A DNA stretch of 64,000 nt from an uncultured Erysipelotrichaceae bacterium (GCA_902787955.1 CADAIJ010000001.1:62001-126000); one strand, 5' to 3'; shown: positions 16,041 through 24,451, numbered from the stretch's first letter. Translations and numbers: made by a program. Notes: generated by a model from the letters alone, not told the origin.

Positions 16041-17747
16041 ATGAATAAAGACGTTAAATTCGAAGAGATACCTTTAAAGGTTCCTACTTATAAAACGGTG
16101 TCTTCTAAAGCTTTAAAGTTAATCGAAGAACTTAAAAACGCTCAAGACGCGAAAGAAACCTTAAAACTCATTCGTAAGATGGAAAAACTCATGGATGATT
16201 TTGACACTAAATACACCGTTATTTCCATCCGTTATTCTTTGAATACTACTGATAAAAAGTACGCTAAAGCGCAAGATAAGATGGATGAACTTACTCCAAG
16301 ACTTGTCGCTATCTTAAATGAATGGAATAAGGTTTTAGTGAAATCTCCATTTAGAAAAGAACTCGAAGCTAAATTATCTCCATATTATTTTATAAAGATT
16401 GAAAATTCCTTACTTGCCTTTGATGAAAAGATCGTTCCAGAACTCATTGAAGAAAATAAGTTATCCAGTGAATATGACCGTATCTTAGGAGGCGCTAAAA
16501 TCGAGTTTAGAGGTAATATCTATAACCTTTCTCAACTCGGTAAATTCGCTACCTCTAAAGATAGAGAAACAAGAAGAGAAGCTTCTTTAAAAATCGATGA
16601 CTTCTTCTATGAACATGAAAAGGAAATTGGCGAAATCTATTCCAAACTTGTCTCTTTAAGAGACACTATGGCGAAAAAGCTCGGTTATAAGAACTTCGTT
16701 GAACTCGGTTATCGTAACTTAGGTAGAACCGATTATAACGCTGATATGGTTAAAGTTTACCGTGATGAAATCGCTAAAAACTTCGTCCCACTTTGTCAAA
16801 AACTCTATAAAGAACAAGCTAAACGCATTGGTATTCCATTTAACAAAATGAAAACCTATGACTATAACTTATTTTATGCTGATGGAAATCCTCTTCCAGC
16901 CGGTGATAAAGACTATTTAGTGGGTGTCGCTACTAAGATGTATGACGATATGTCTAAAGAAAGTGGTGAATTCTTCCATTTAATGCTTAACCATCACCTT
17001 TTAGATTTAGAAGCTAGAGCAGGTAAAGCTCCAGGAGGATATATGACTTATCTTCCAAATTATGAGTTCCCATTCATCTTCTCTAACTTTAATGGCACTA
17101 AAGGAGATGTCGATGTTTTAACTCATGAAGTAGGGCATGCTTTCCAAGGCTATCTTTCTAGAAAGATAAAACCAACCGACTTTAGAAGCCCAGGTTTAGA
17201 AACATGTGAAATCCACTCCATGTCGATGGAATTCTTCGCTCATAAATATATGGAAGGTTTCTTTAAAGAAGACGCTAATAAATATCGTTACTCCCATTTA
17301 GTGGATGCGATGGAATTCTTACCTTATGGAATTACTATCGATGAATTCCAACATTTCGTTTACGAAAATCCTAACGCTACTCATGAAGAAAGATGCGCTA
17401 AATTTAAAGAAATTGAATCTAGATACACTCCTCATAAAGTCTATGATGAAGAATCTAAGTGCTTCTCTCATGGCGGCTATTGGTTAAGACAATCCCATGT
17501 CTTTGGTACTCCATTCTATTATATTGATTACACCTTAGCCCAAGTCTGCGCTTTCCAATTCTTTATCCTTTTAACTAAGAATTACGAAAAAGCTTGGAAT
17601 AGATATGTGAAGCTCTGTAAGTGTGGTGGTAAATATCCATTCGTCACTAACTTAAAGAAGAATCATTTACAAAATCCATTTGAAATTGGAACTTTAGAAA
17701 AGATTGTTCGTGATCTTAAAAAGATTCTTAAGACAATGACTTATTAA
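16041..17747 (+). CDS. M3-family oligoendopeptidase (PepF/thimet type)
   Basis: This cytoplasmic zinc peptidase cuts short peptides. The active site H-E-V-G-H lies at residues 362-366 within L-T-H-E-V-G-H-A-F-Q-G-Y, and E-T-C-E-I-H-S-M-S-M-E-F about 27 residues later supplies the third zinc ligand. A typical M3 C-terminal G-G-Y-W-L-R-Q-S-H is present. Length is 568 aa, standard for the family. AAAGGAG precedes the ATG. It follows the secreted M6 protease gene by 12 bases, so a protein-scavenging pair is likely. Confidence 0.93.
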   Translation: MNKDVKFEEIPLKVPTYKTVSSKALKLIEELKNAQDAKETLKLIRKMEKLMDDFDTKYTVISIRYSLNTTDKKYAKAQDKMDELTPRLVAILNEWNKVLVKSPFRKELEAKLSPYYFIKIENSLLAFDEKIVPELIEENKLSSEYDRILGGAKIEFRGNIYNLSQLGKFATSKDRETRREASLKIDDFFYEHEKEIGEIYSKLVSLRDTMAKKLGYKNFVELGYRNLGRTDYNADMVKVYRDEIAKNFVPLCQKLYKEQAKRIGIPFNKMKTYDYNLFYADGNPLPAGDKDYLVGVATKMYDDMSKESGEFFHLMLNHHLLDLEARAGKAPGGYMTYLPNYEFPFIFSNFNGTKGDVDVLTHEVGHAFQGYLSRKIKPTDFRSPGLETCEIHSMSMEFFAHKYMEGFFKEDANKYRYSHLVDAMEFLPYGITIDEFQHFVYENPNATHEERCAKFKEIESRYTPHKVYDEESKCFSHGGYWLRQSHVFGTPFYYIDYTLAQVCAFQFFILLTKNYEKAWNRYVKLCKCGGKYPFVTNLKKNHLQNPFEIGTLEKIVRDLKKILKTMTY

Positions 17748-17767
17748 TTTCTATCTCATCATTAATT

Positions 17768-17793
17768 GCTCCGATAAATTCGGAGCTTTTTTT
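17768..17793 (+). terminator. Terminator after the M3 peptidase
   Basis: GCTCCGA and TCGGAGC pair around a TAAAT loop, followed by seven Ts. Confidence 0.9.
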
Positions 17794-17799
17794 ATAACT

Positions 17800-17834
17800 T
17801 TATTATTTAAATAATAAGATTATTAACCTATACT
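17800..17834 (+). promoter_or_regulatory. Perfect palindrome and -10 box before an orphan antitoxin
   Basis: An 18-base perfect palindrome (TTATTATTTAAATAATAA, 17800-17817) lies just upstream of a -10-like TATACT (17829-17834). Antitoxins of this family repress their own promoters through palindromes, so it may be the operator; AT-rich chance symmetry is possible. Confidence 0.4.
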
Positions 17835-17859
17835 TTATTGTAGAGGAGGATAAAAAAAT

Positions 17860-18095
17860 ATGCTCAAAGTTAACATTAACGAATTTAGAAAAAATCTTTC
17901 TCATTATCTTGAGCTAGTCCAAAAAGAAGATATCCAAATCACAAAAAAAAAGATGTGGTTGCGATTTTAAAAAGCCCAAATAGAAACTTTTATGAAGCCT
18001 TAAGCAGGTTGGCAGGGTGTTTAAAAGAATTTGATACTGGTGAAGACTATAAAGACATGATTGGCGAAGGGATCATGAAAAGAAATTCCTTCTAG
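17860..18095 (+). pseudogene. Orphan Phd/YefM-family antitoxin, frameshifted in an A9 run
   Basis: Translation begins M-L-K-V-N-I-N-E-F-R-K-N-L-S-H-Y-L, a Phd/YefM start, after AGAGGAGG. A run of nine As (17943-17951) shifts the frame into an early stop. With one more A the frame continues as D-V-V-A-I-L-K-S-P-N-R to a stop at 18093-18095, giving 78 aa with a typical D-Y-K-D-M-I-G-E-G-I tail. No toxin gene follows; a terminator and rubredoxin come next. It is a decaying remnant, a slippage-read gene, or a sequencing error in the homopolymer. Confidence 0.75.
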
Positions 18096-18114
18096 TTTGA
18101 AAATAGATAAAATA

Positions 18115-18146
18115 AAAAGTCTCGGAAAAAACCCGAGACTTTTATT
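18115..18146. terminator. Bidirectional terminator between orphan antitoxin and rubredoxin
   Basis: AAAAGTCTCGG and CCGAGACTTTT form an 11-bp stem around a short A-rich loop, with A and T runs on opposite sides. It can serve the antitoxin remnant on + and the rubredoxin on -. Confidence 0.88.
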
Positions 18147-18157
18147 CTAAAGAATAA

Positions 18158-18292
18158 TTATTCCTTAACTTCTTCGAATTCAGAAGCTGGTGCGCCACAA
18201 AGTGGGCAAACAAAATCTTCTGGAAGTGGTCCTTCGTGTTCGAATTCATATCCACAGATTTTGCAGCGATATTTTCTAATGTCTTTATCCAT
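18158..18292 (-). CDS. Rubredoxin (44 aa)
   Basis: Rubredoxins are one-iron electron carriers, often used in oxygen or peroxide detoxification in anaerobes. The translated minus-strand frame has C-K-I-C-G-Y-E-F near residue 10 and C-P-L-C-G-A near residue 29, the two CxxC knuckles of the iron site, with an acidic surface. At 44 residues it is shorter than the usual 52-54 but complete, with AAGGAGAAG at ribosome-site distance before the ATG. It is divergent from a Fur-family regulator whose Fur-like box lies in the same 115-base intergenic region. Confidence 0.92.
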   Translation of the reverse strand: MDKDIRKYRCKICGYEFEHEGPLPEDFVCPLCGAPASEFEEVKE

Positions 18293-18349
18293 AGTTCTTC
18301 TCCTTAAATTAATCATAATAAATTTTTTGTTATTTTACTAATAAATAAG

Positions 18350-18396
18350 TTGCAAGTAGGGGACAAAATACTATAATAAATGAGAATCGTTCTCAA
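18350..18396 (+). promoter_or_regulatory. Promoter with Fur-like box for the Fur-family gene
   Basis: TTGCAA (18350-18355) and TATAAT (18372-18377) are 16 bases apart. TGAGAATCGTTCTCA at 18381-18395 is an inverted repeat matching the Fur/PerR-type 7-1-7 consensus TGATAATNATTATCA at 12 of 14 fixed positions. It overlaps the expected transcription start, so binding would repress the regulator and the exporter behind it. Confidence 0.75.
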
Positions 18397-18406
18397 ATTT
18401 GTATTT

Positions 18407-18808
18407 ATGGCTTATAACACAAAGAATCGTCAAATCGTTATCGAAGTCCTTAAAGATAACAAAGATAAGCACCTCACAATTGAGGATATTTTTGAATTAA
18501 CTTCTAGAGAAGTTCCTTTAGCGTCCCTTTACCGTATTATCGATTCGTTAACTAAAGAAGGAATAATTCGTAAGTACATTATCGATAATAAAACTAGTGC
18601 CTGTTATCAATACGCTTTAGATAAGATTGAACATAATCATTTTCACCTTAGATGCTCTAACTGTGGAAAAATTATCCATCTAGAATGCGATGAAGTATCT
18701 CACTTATTAAAACATATTGAAGAAGAACATAACTTTGAGATTGATGTTACTAAAGTAATCTTATATGGCTTATGCGATAGCTGTAAGAAAGGAAATAAAT
18801 CGTTATGA
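18407..18808 (+). CDS. Fur-family metalloregulator
   Basis: The 133-aa protein has the family winged helix (residues 1-75, with V-P-L-A-S-L-Y-R-I-I-D-S-L recognition helix), a His cluster (H-N-H-F-H, 76-80) and two structural-zinc CxxC pairs (C-S-N-C 83-86, C-D-S-C 123-126). I set the start at 18407 (M-A-Y-N-T-K-N-R-Q) rather than the in-frame ATG at 18380, because the latter lies inside the Fur-like box next to the -10. Its own box suggests autorepression. It overlaps a metal exporter gene by four bases. Whether it senses zinc, iron, manganese or peroxide cannot be read from the sequence. Confidence 0.9.
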   Translation: MAYNTKNRQIVIEVLKDNKDKHLTIEDIFELTSREVPLASLYRIIDSLTKEGIIRKYIIDNKTSACYQYALDKIEHNHFHLRCSNCGKIIHLECDEVSHLLKHIEEEHNFEIDVTKVILYGLCDSCKKGNKSL

Positions 18809-19689
18809 CTTGGGAATTAGCACTTGATATCTTACTTGATGCTTTAAAAGATAGTGCGCTTATTTTTGCCTTCGTTTTACTTGTCCATGTCTTACTTTCT
18901 TTTATCGATTTAAAGCTCGCAAATTTCTTAGTTAAAAGAAGAAAAACCGCGCCGATATTTGGTTCTTTATTCGGTCTTATCCCACAATGTGGAACATCCG
19001 TTTTAGGTGCGGATCTTTACATTAAAAAATACATCACTTTAGGTACTTTAACTGCCATCTTTTTAAGCTGTTCAGATGAAGCTTTTATCACTCTTTTAAC
19101 CGGCTGGAATGAACGCACAATTTATATTCTTCCTCTTATTGGTTTGAAATTCGCAATCGGTGTTTTAGTGGGTATTATTATCGATTTAATCGATAAAAGA
19201 GAACTGAAAGAGGTTGAAAAACCTTTAGAGCACACCGAAGAATGTTCCCATATTCATCACCATGATGAGCACGATGAACATGTTGAATCTAATCTCCATA
19301 AACATCTCATTCATCCTCTTCTTCATTCTTTAGAAATCTTTGCCTATGTTTTAATCATTAATTTAGCGCTTGGATTTATTATTGGTTTTGTTGGAGAAGA
19401 AAACTTTGCTAACTTCATTCAAACTAATAAATATCTCGCTCCATTATTTAGTTCTATTATTGGGCTTATTCCTAACTGTGCTTCATCCTTACTTTTATCT
19501 GAATTATTTATAAATGGTTCCTTATCATTTGGAGCCTTACTCGGTGGTTTACTAGTTAATAGTGGACTTGGTTTAGCCATCTTACTAAAATCCAAAGAGA
19601 AAAGAAAAGATGTTCTTCTTATCGTTGGAATCACCTTTACCATCTCCGTTTTAACTGGCTACATCACTTGCTTAGTCAGTGGATTTTAA
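18805..19689 (+). CDS. Putative heavy-metal exporter, ArsP_2/DUF2899-like, with His-rich loop
   Basis: The protein is an internally repeated membrane transporter. Each half carries the same motif, G-L-I-P-Q-C-G-T-S near residue 53 and G-L-I-P-N-C-A-S-S near residue 217, with about four spans around each. The central cytoplasmic loop is His-rich (H-T-E-E-C-S-H-I-H-H-H-D-E-H-D-E-H), as in zinc, manganese or cobalt transporters. The gene overlaps the Fur-family regulator by four bases (ATGA), so they form one unit. Export of a divalent metal under Fur-family control is the likely role; the metal is not known. Confidence 0.78.
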   Translation: MTWELALDILLDALKDSALIFAFVLLVHVLLSFIDLKLANFLVKRRKTAPIFGSLFGLIPQCGTSVLGADLYIKKYITLGTLTAIFLSCSDEAFITLLTGWNERTIYILPLIGLKFAIGVLVGIIIDLIDKRELKEVEKPLEHTEECSHIHHHDEHDEHVESNLHKHLIHPLLHSLEIFAYVLIINLALGFIIGFVGEENFANFIQTNKYLAPLFSSIIGLIPNCASSLLLSELFINGSLSFGALLGGLLVNSGLGLAILLKSKEKRKDVLLIVGITFTISVLTGYITCLVSGF

Positions 19690-19720
19690 TTAGCTATTTC
19701 ATTTATAAAATAAATAAAAT

Positions 19721-19748
19721 TTGCGATATATCGTTAAATAGTTATAAT
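19721..19748 (+). promoter_or_regulatory. Promoter for the cdaA gene
   Basis: TTGCGA (19721-19726) and TATAAT (19743-19748) are 16 bases apart. Transcription should begin near 19755, at or next to the GTG at 19754. Confidence 0.6.
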
Positions 19749-19753
19749 TATAA

Positions 19754-20632
19754 GTGGTAAAAGGCTTTTTAAATGCCTTAGAAAGAGACCCCTTATATTT
19801 TATGTTTCAATTTATAAATAATGAGCTCGTTTTTAACGGTTCAAATCCGATGATATGGGTAGATCTTGGCACTTCCCTTCTTATAATCGGAGCTCTCATA
19901 TATTTAGTTCTTAAAGTCTTCAAAAGACTATTTGTTAAATCAATTATCCTTAGTTCCATTGTGGTCCTCCTTTTATCATGGGCCTTTGGCTTAAATCTTT
20001 TACATGGTGTTATCATCATCGTTTTAACTGTTTCCTTAGTGGTCTGCTTCACTGCGAATATCGGTGAAGTTAGAACTTTAATCGTTAATTCACTCTCTTC
20101 AAAGAAAAGTGGCAAGATGAGTTTATTTAAATCATCCAAAGAAGAAGATAAATTATTCGACCGTGAAGCTCTTTACGATAAGATTGAAACCACGATCAAT
20201 AACTTAAGTAAAACTAAAACTGGCGCTTTAATTACATTTGAAAAGAACGTCTCTTTAGCGGATATCGCTAAAAGTGGAACAATCTTACACGCTCCAGTAA
20301 TTCCTGAATTATTATCAACTATCTTCTATACTGGTACCCGTCTCCATGATGGTGCAGTCATTATTAGAAGAGATGAAATATATGCTGCGGCAGTCTATTA
20401 CACACCAACCACTAAACCATTAACTGGTAAATTTGGTTCTCGTCATAGAGCTGCTATTGGTATTAGTGAAATCACTGACTCTGTTACTATCGTTGTTAGT
20501 GAAGAAACCGGTAGAGTCTCTTTAGCAGTAGCAGGAGACTTAATCCATGTCGGTTTAGATAATTTTAGAAGAGTATTTGAAGATTACATGAATTCTTCAG
20601 TTCAAAAGGATGAACTAAAAGATATTGCTTAA
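19754..20632 (+). CDS. cdaA: Membrane diadenylate cyclase CdaA
   Basis: CdaA makes cyclic di-AMP from two ATP. The protein has three N-terminal membrane spans (about 33-110) and a DAC domain with the D-G-A motif (H-D-G-A-V-I-I) and the R-H-R motif (G-S-R-H-R-A-A-I-G), both needed for catalysis. The start is uncertain: GTG at 19754 would be almost leaderless, whereas ATG at 19802 would give a ~47-base leader and 276 aa; neither has a good ribosome site. In Bacilli cdaA is usually followed by cdaR and glmM. Here glmS follows directly, linking the messenger to cell-wall amino-sugar supply. Confidence 0.92.
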   Translation: MVKGFLNALERDPLYFMFQFINNELVFNGSNPMIWVDLGTSLLIIGALIYLVLKVFKRLFVKSIILSSIVVLLLSWAFGLNLLHGVIIIVLTVSLVVCFTANIGEVRTLIVNSLSSKKSGKMSLFKSSKEEDKLFDREALYDKIETTINNLSKTKTGALITFEKNVSLADIAKSGTILHAPVIPELLSTIFYTGTRLHDGAVIIRRDEIYAAAVYYTPTTKPLTGKFGSRHRAAIGISEITDSVTIVVSEETGRVSLAVAGDLIHVGLDNFRRVFEDYMNSSVQKDELKDIA

Positions 20633-20658
20633 TATAAAAGTTAGGGGATGTTATTTTT

Positions 20659-22437
20659 ATGTGCGGAATTGTCGGGGTTACTAATTGTAAATTTGTAAGA
20701 AAATATTTAATTGAGGGACTAAAAGCTCTCGATTATCGTGGCTATGATAGTGCGGGTATCGCCACTATTAAAAACGATAAAACTTTCGAAGTTCATAAAG
20801 TTGTAGGGAAAGTCGAAGATTTAGATGCTTCTTTACCAAAAACAATCGAAGGTTCCACTGGTATTGGTCATACTAGATGGGCCACTCACGGTGCTCCAAC
20901 ATTAGAAAACTGCCACCCACATCATTCTTCTCACAATACTATTATGCTTGTTCATAATGGGGTTATTGAAAATTACCGCGCTTTAAAAGTTAGATTAATG
21001 CACTTTGGTTACACTTTTTATAGTGATACTGATACCGAAGTTATCGCTAACTTAATCGAATATAACTTAAAGAAATATCGTGACATTTTAGCTGCGATTC
21101 GTATCTCTATGGAAGAACTTCAAGGTTCCTTTGCCTGTGCCTTTATGTGGCAAAAAGATCCAGCTCATATTTATTTTATGAAGCGTTCTTCTCCTCTTCT
21201 TGTCGGTTTAGCAGAAGATACTTGTTACATTGCTTCTGATGCGATTCCAATGACAAAATACACTGATAAGTTTATCGACATTTTAGATGATCAATATGGC
21301 TTTATCGGTAGTGGAGATATCGAACTTTATAAAGGTTATGATAAGTGCGAATATCAGTTCACTGATAAAAACCCAGAATTATTATCTCGTGACTTAAATG
21401 GTTATGAGAATTATATGCTTAAAGAAATCGAAGAAACCCCAGCGGTTTTAACTCGTTTAGTTGATAACTATTTCGATGGTAAAAATTTCTTATTTGATAA
21501 AGAACTTGTTAGCGTTATTAGAAAAGCGAAAGAAGTTGTCTTTATCGCTTGTGGTACTTCTTATCACGCTTCCCTTCAAGGGGTTAGATATATGCATTAC
21601 TTAAATAAACGTAGTGAAGCATATATTGCTTCTGAGTGGGCATATTACCCAGTCTTTGGAAATAAAAACGCTGTCTATGTTTTAATTTCTCAATCAGGAG
21701 AAACTGCTGACTTAATTAGATGCCAAAAGATTATCAATAGTAGGGGTTTAGTTAATGTCGCTATCACAAACACTAAAGGAAGTACAATTGACCGTGAAGC
21801 TACCTTCTCTTGTTTACTTTATGCTGGCTTAGAAGTTGCAGTTGCTTCTACAAAAGCATTCAGCGCTCAAGTATCTTTACTTGCTTTGCTTGTTGGAGCG
21901 ATTGAAGGGCATGATAATGTCATCTATCACCTCCAAGTTGTTAAAGAAGCAATGTATGAAATTATTACCCGTAAAAAAGACCTTGAAGATATCGCTTCTG
22001 AAGTCGAAAAAGCTAACATGCTCTTCTTTATAGGAAGAGGAAACGACTTAGATGGTGTTAAAGAAGCCGCTTTAAAGATGAAGGAAATCTCCTATATTCA
22101 TAGTGAAGCTTTCCCAGGTGGTGAACTTAAACATGGTCCAATCGCTATCGTTGATAAAGATACATCCACAATTGCCTTTATTAGTGAAGTTTCAACTGAA
22201 CTAGCCATTAGAGCTAATGTTAAAGAAATCGAAGCTCGCGGTGCTAAATCATTCGTCTTTGCCGCAAAAGGTTTATATAAAGAAGGCGATGCCTTTGCCG
22301 TCCCAATGTGCAAAAACTACTTAGCTATCTTACCAATGGTCTACTGTGGACAATATTTATCATATTATGTTGCCTTACATAAAGGTGTTAACATTGATAA
22401 ACCTCGTAACTTAGCTAAATCTGTTACCGTTGAATAA
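20659..22437 (+). CDS. glmS: Glutamine-fructose-6-phosphate aminotransferase (isomerizing)
   Basis: GlmS makes glucosamine-6-phosphate, the first step to UDP-GlcNAc and peptidoglycan. The N-terminal glutaminase domain begins M-C-G-I-V-G-V with the nucleophile Cys2 and has Y-R-G-Y-D-S-A-G-I. Two SIS domains follow, with C-G-T-S-Y-H-A and S-Q-S-G-E-T-A-D-L in the first and S-E-A-F-P-G-G-E-L-K-H-G-P in the second. Length 592 aa is near the usual 600. The leader is only 26 bases, so no glmS ribozyme is present. AGGGGA is a weak ribosome site. Confidence 0.97.
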   Translation: MCGIVGVTNCKFVRKYLIEGLKALDYRGYDSAGIATIKNDKTFEVHKVVGKVEDLDASLPKTIEGSTGIGHTRWATHGAPTLENCHPHHSSHNTIMLVHNGVIENYRALKVRLMHFGYTFYSDTDTEVIANLIEYNLKKYRDILAAIRISMEELQGSFACAFMWQKDPAHIYFMKRSSPLLVGLAEDTCYIASDAIPMTKYTDKFIDILDDQYGFIGSGDIELYKGYDKCEYQFTDKNPELLSRDLNGYENYMLKEIEETPAVLTRLVDNYFDGKNFLFDKELVSVIRKAKEVVFIACGTSYHASLQGVRYMHYLNKRSEAYIASEWAYYPVFGNKNAVYVLISQSGETADLIRCQKIINSRGLVNVAITNTKGSTIDREATFSCLLYAGLEVAVASTKAFSAQVSLLALLVGAIEGHDNVIYHLQVVKEAMYEIITRKKDLEDIASEVEKANMLFFIGRGNDLDGVKEAALKMKEISYIHSEAFPGGELKHGPIAIVDKDTSTIAFISEVSTELAIRANVKEIEARGAKSFVFAAKGLYKEGDAFAVPMCKNYLAILPMVYCGQYLSYYVALHKGVNIDKPRNLAKSVTVE

Positions 22438-22455
22438 AATTCAAAATTAATACGT

Positions 22456-22483
22456 AAAAAGTCCCGCGTTTGGGACTTTTTGT
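22456..22483 (+). terminator. Terminator after glmS
   Basis: AAAAAGTCCC and GGGACTTTTT form a 10-bp stem around GCGTTT. It may work on both strands, serving the convergent gene at 22508 as well. Confidence 0.88.
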
Positions 22484-22507
22484 GTCAAATAGGGGGGTTC
22501 TTAACGA

Positions 22508-22945
22508 TTATTTTAAGATTTTATCAAGTGAGACGAATTTGCAGCCCACTTTTTCAAATCTTTTAATTAATGTTTCGCTAAGATTATCTTTACTATCTTG
22601 AAGTGATGCCTTACAAATTCCAATCGCATCATGCGCTCCAACGTAGTGATAATCTTTAAAGTTTAAAATATCGAATTTAACCGAATATTTATCGCGGTTA
22701 ATATAAAATATTACTTCTGTAGTTCCAAGCTTATAATAACCGACTCTTCTTGTGGTTAAAGGATTAAAGAAATGCCATCCTTTTCCATAAGTTCCTAAAT
22801 AGATTCCCATTCTTTCGATGATAGCCGCTCTATCCTTGCCAACCTTAATAAAACAGTTATAAAGGTATAATAAAGCGCCTAGAGCGATAATCCCCAAGAT
22901 TACATATAGAAGAGTTAAACCATCGAAAACAGCGTAAAATCTCAT
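22508..22945 (-). CDS. Small membrane protein with stomatin/SPFH-like segment
   Basis: One N-terminal membrane span (residues 10-30) is followed by V-G-K-D-R-A-A-I-I-E-R-M-G-I-Y and G-K-G-W-H-F-F-N-P-L. This closely recalls the start of SPFH/stomatin domains (A-x-V-x-x-R-L-G and P-G-L-H-F-x-x-P). The protein then diverges and ends at 145 aa, far shorter than stomatins (250-400 aa) and without the coiled-coil tail. TATCAT lies six bases before the ATG with no ribosome site, so it may be leaderless. Function unknown. Confidence 0.55.
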   Translation of the reverse strand: MRFYAVFDGLTLLYVILGIIALGALLYLYNCFIKVGKDRAAIIERMGIYLGTYGKGWHFFNPLTTRRVGYYKLGTTEVIFYINRDKYSVKFDILNFKDYHYVGAHDAIGICKASLQDSKDNLSETLIKRFEKVGCKFVSLDKILK

Positions 22946-23028
22946 ACGAATATGATAAAGAAATCGTTACTAAAGCACAATTATAAAATTTTATCGATAT
23001 AGCACTTAATTTTATTATTAAATAAAGC

Positions 23029-23034
23029 TATAAT
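23029..23034 (+). promoter_or_regulatory. -10 box of the NUDIX gene (near-leaderless)
   Basis: TATAAT ends ten bases before the ATG at 23045, with no Shine-Dalgarno sequence between. Confidence 0.55.
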
Positions 23035-23044
23035 TTTTATTTGC

Positions 23045-23653
23045 ATGAAGTATGAAGAATTCTATGATTTTGTAGTGAAAGTCCATTCTATCGCTAAGAT
23101 TGGTCTAACTTTTTCTAAAGACCCTTATGCCTTAGAAAACTATAAAGAACTGCAAAACATCTCTAAAGAGATGATAGAAAAATTCATGGATGTTAAATTT
23201 GATCGTCCAAGCATGTTTACTAGAGATATTTATCCTACTCCAAACATGTCAGTTAGAACGATGATTGTTAACGATAAAGATGAGGTTCTTCTAGTTAAAG
23301 AATCTAATTCTAATACCTGGTCTCTTCCAGGAGGGTGGTGTGACTTATTTGATTCACCTAAAGAAGCCGCTTTTAACGAAGTATCACAAGAAGCGGGGGT
23401 GGATCCAGAAATCACTCGTTTAATCGGTATCTTAAATCGCACTCCATATAAAAACCAGAAAAACGTTCCTGAATACGTTATCGTTTTTGAAGGAAATATC
23501 GACCATAAGAAATTCCATGAACATACTCATGAAACAAATGATGTTAAGTTCTTTCCACTTAAAGATTTACCAGAATTATCTCGTAAAATGACTAGGGAAG
23601 AAATACTAAGGCTAATCGATGCCTACTATAATAAAGAGACAATCTTTGATTAA
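23045..23653 (+). CDS. NUDIX hydrolase with N-terminal helical domain
   Basis: NUDIX enzymes cleave nucleoside diphosphates linked to another group, such as ADP-ribose. The first 65 residues form a helical domain like that of YjhB-type proteins. The Nudix box is at about residues 97-120 (P-G-G-W-C-D-L-F-D-S-P-K-E-A-A-F). It departs from the consensus (D for the first E, N-E for R-E, Q-E for E-E), a pattern that also occurs in this subfamily, but the metal-binding E-V-S-Q-E core is kept. The substrate is unknown. Confidence 0.85.
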   Translation: MKYEEFYDFVVKVHSIAKIGLTFSKDPYALENYKELQNISKEMIEKFMDVKFDRPSMFTRDIYPTPNMSVRTMIVNDKDEVLLVKESNSNTWSLPGGWCDLFDSPKEAAFNEVSQEAGVDPEITRLIGILNRTPYKNQKNVPEYVIVFEGNIDHKKFHEHTHETNDVKFFPLKDLPELSRKMTREEILRLIDAYYNKETIFD

Positions 23654-23705
23654 TATTTAATAACTAAATTATATTTGCTAAACTTTTAAAGGAGGAAATT
23701 TAATT

Positions 23706-24434
23706 ATGGCTACACCACATATCAAAGCAGAAAAAGGTGACTTCGCAAACGTTGTTTTAATGCCTGGAGACCCAAATAGAGCGAAACGTATCGCAGAAAA
23801 ATATCTTAAAGATATTAAACTTGTTAATGATGTAAGAGGTATGCTCGCATATACCGGTTACACTGAAAACGGTTTTAGATTATCCGTTATGGCAAGTGGT
23901 ATGGGTCATCCATCTATCGGTATTTATTCTCATGAACTTTATACTGAATTTGATGTCGACACCATTATCCGTGTTGGAACATGTGGTTCTTATCAACCAT
24001 ACATTAATTTAAAAGACATTTTAGTCTGTATGACTTCCTCAACTGATTCAAACTGGACTGCTCAACACGATTTACATGGTACTTATAGTGCCTTTGCCGA
24101 TTTCCAATTACTTAAAGCCGCTGAACAAGCTTTAATTGATTTAGATCTCCCACATCATGTCGGTGGTATCTTCTCCGCTGACGTCTTCTATGATTGGGAT
24201 AATACTACCTGGCAAAAATGGGCCAAGATGAATATCATGGGTGTTGAGATGGAATCCTACGCTCTTTATACTAACGCCGCAATCTATCGTAAAAGAGCGT
24301 TAACTATGTTAACTGTTACTGATAACTTCAATAACAACGAACACTTAACCGCGGATGAAAGACAAAATGGTCTTGGCTTTATGATTAGAGCCGCTATCCG
24401 TACTGCGGAAAAATTTGCTAAAGAAAAACGTTAA
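23706..24434 (+). CDS. deoD: Purine-nucleoside phosphorylase, DeoD type
   Basis: DeoD splits purine (deoxy)nucleosides with phosphate, releasing base and sugar 1-phosphate. The 242-aa protein begins M-A-T-P-H-I-K-A-E-K-G-D-F-A and has M-P-G-D-P-N-R-A, G-M-G-H-P-S-I-G-I-Y, R-V-G-T-C-G and the nucleoside-binding M-G-V-E-M-E-S-Y-A. D-N-F near the end replaces the usual S-D-x catalytic Asp context. Together with Pdp (50280) and Cdd (55024) it gives the cell a nucleoside salvage set. AAAGGAGG precedes the start. Confidence 0.96.
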   Translation: MATPHIKAEKGDFANVVLMPGDPNRAKRIAEKYLKDIKLVNDVRGMLAYTGYTENGFRLSVMASGMGHPSIGIYSHELYTEFDVDTIIRVGTCGSYQPYINLKDILVCMTSSTDSNWTAQHDLHGTYSAFADFQLLKAAEQALIDLDLPHHVGGIFSADVFYDWDNTTWQKWAKMNIMGVEMESYALYTNAAIYRKRALTMLTVTDNFNNNEHLTADERQNGLGFMIRAAIRTAEKFAKEKR

Positions 24435-24451
24435 TCTTTAAAGGAGAAAAG

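Noticed and set aside
18380..18406. Earlier ATG for the Fur-family regulator
   Set aside because: It lies within the Fur-like box, three bases after the -10, and adds residues not seen in the family.
20633..20658. glmS ribozyme
   Set aside because: The gap before glmS is only 26 bases, far too short for the ribozyme.
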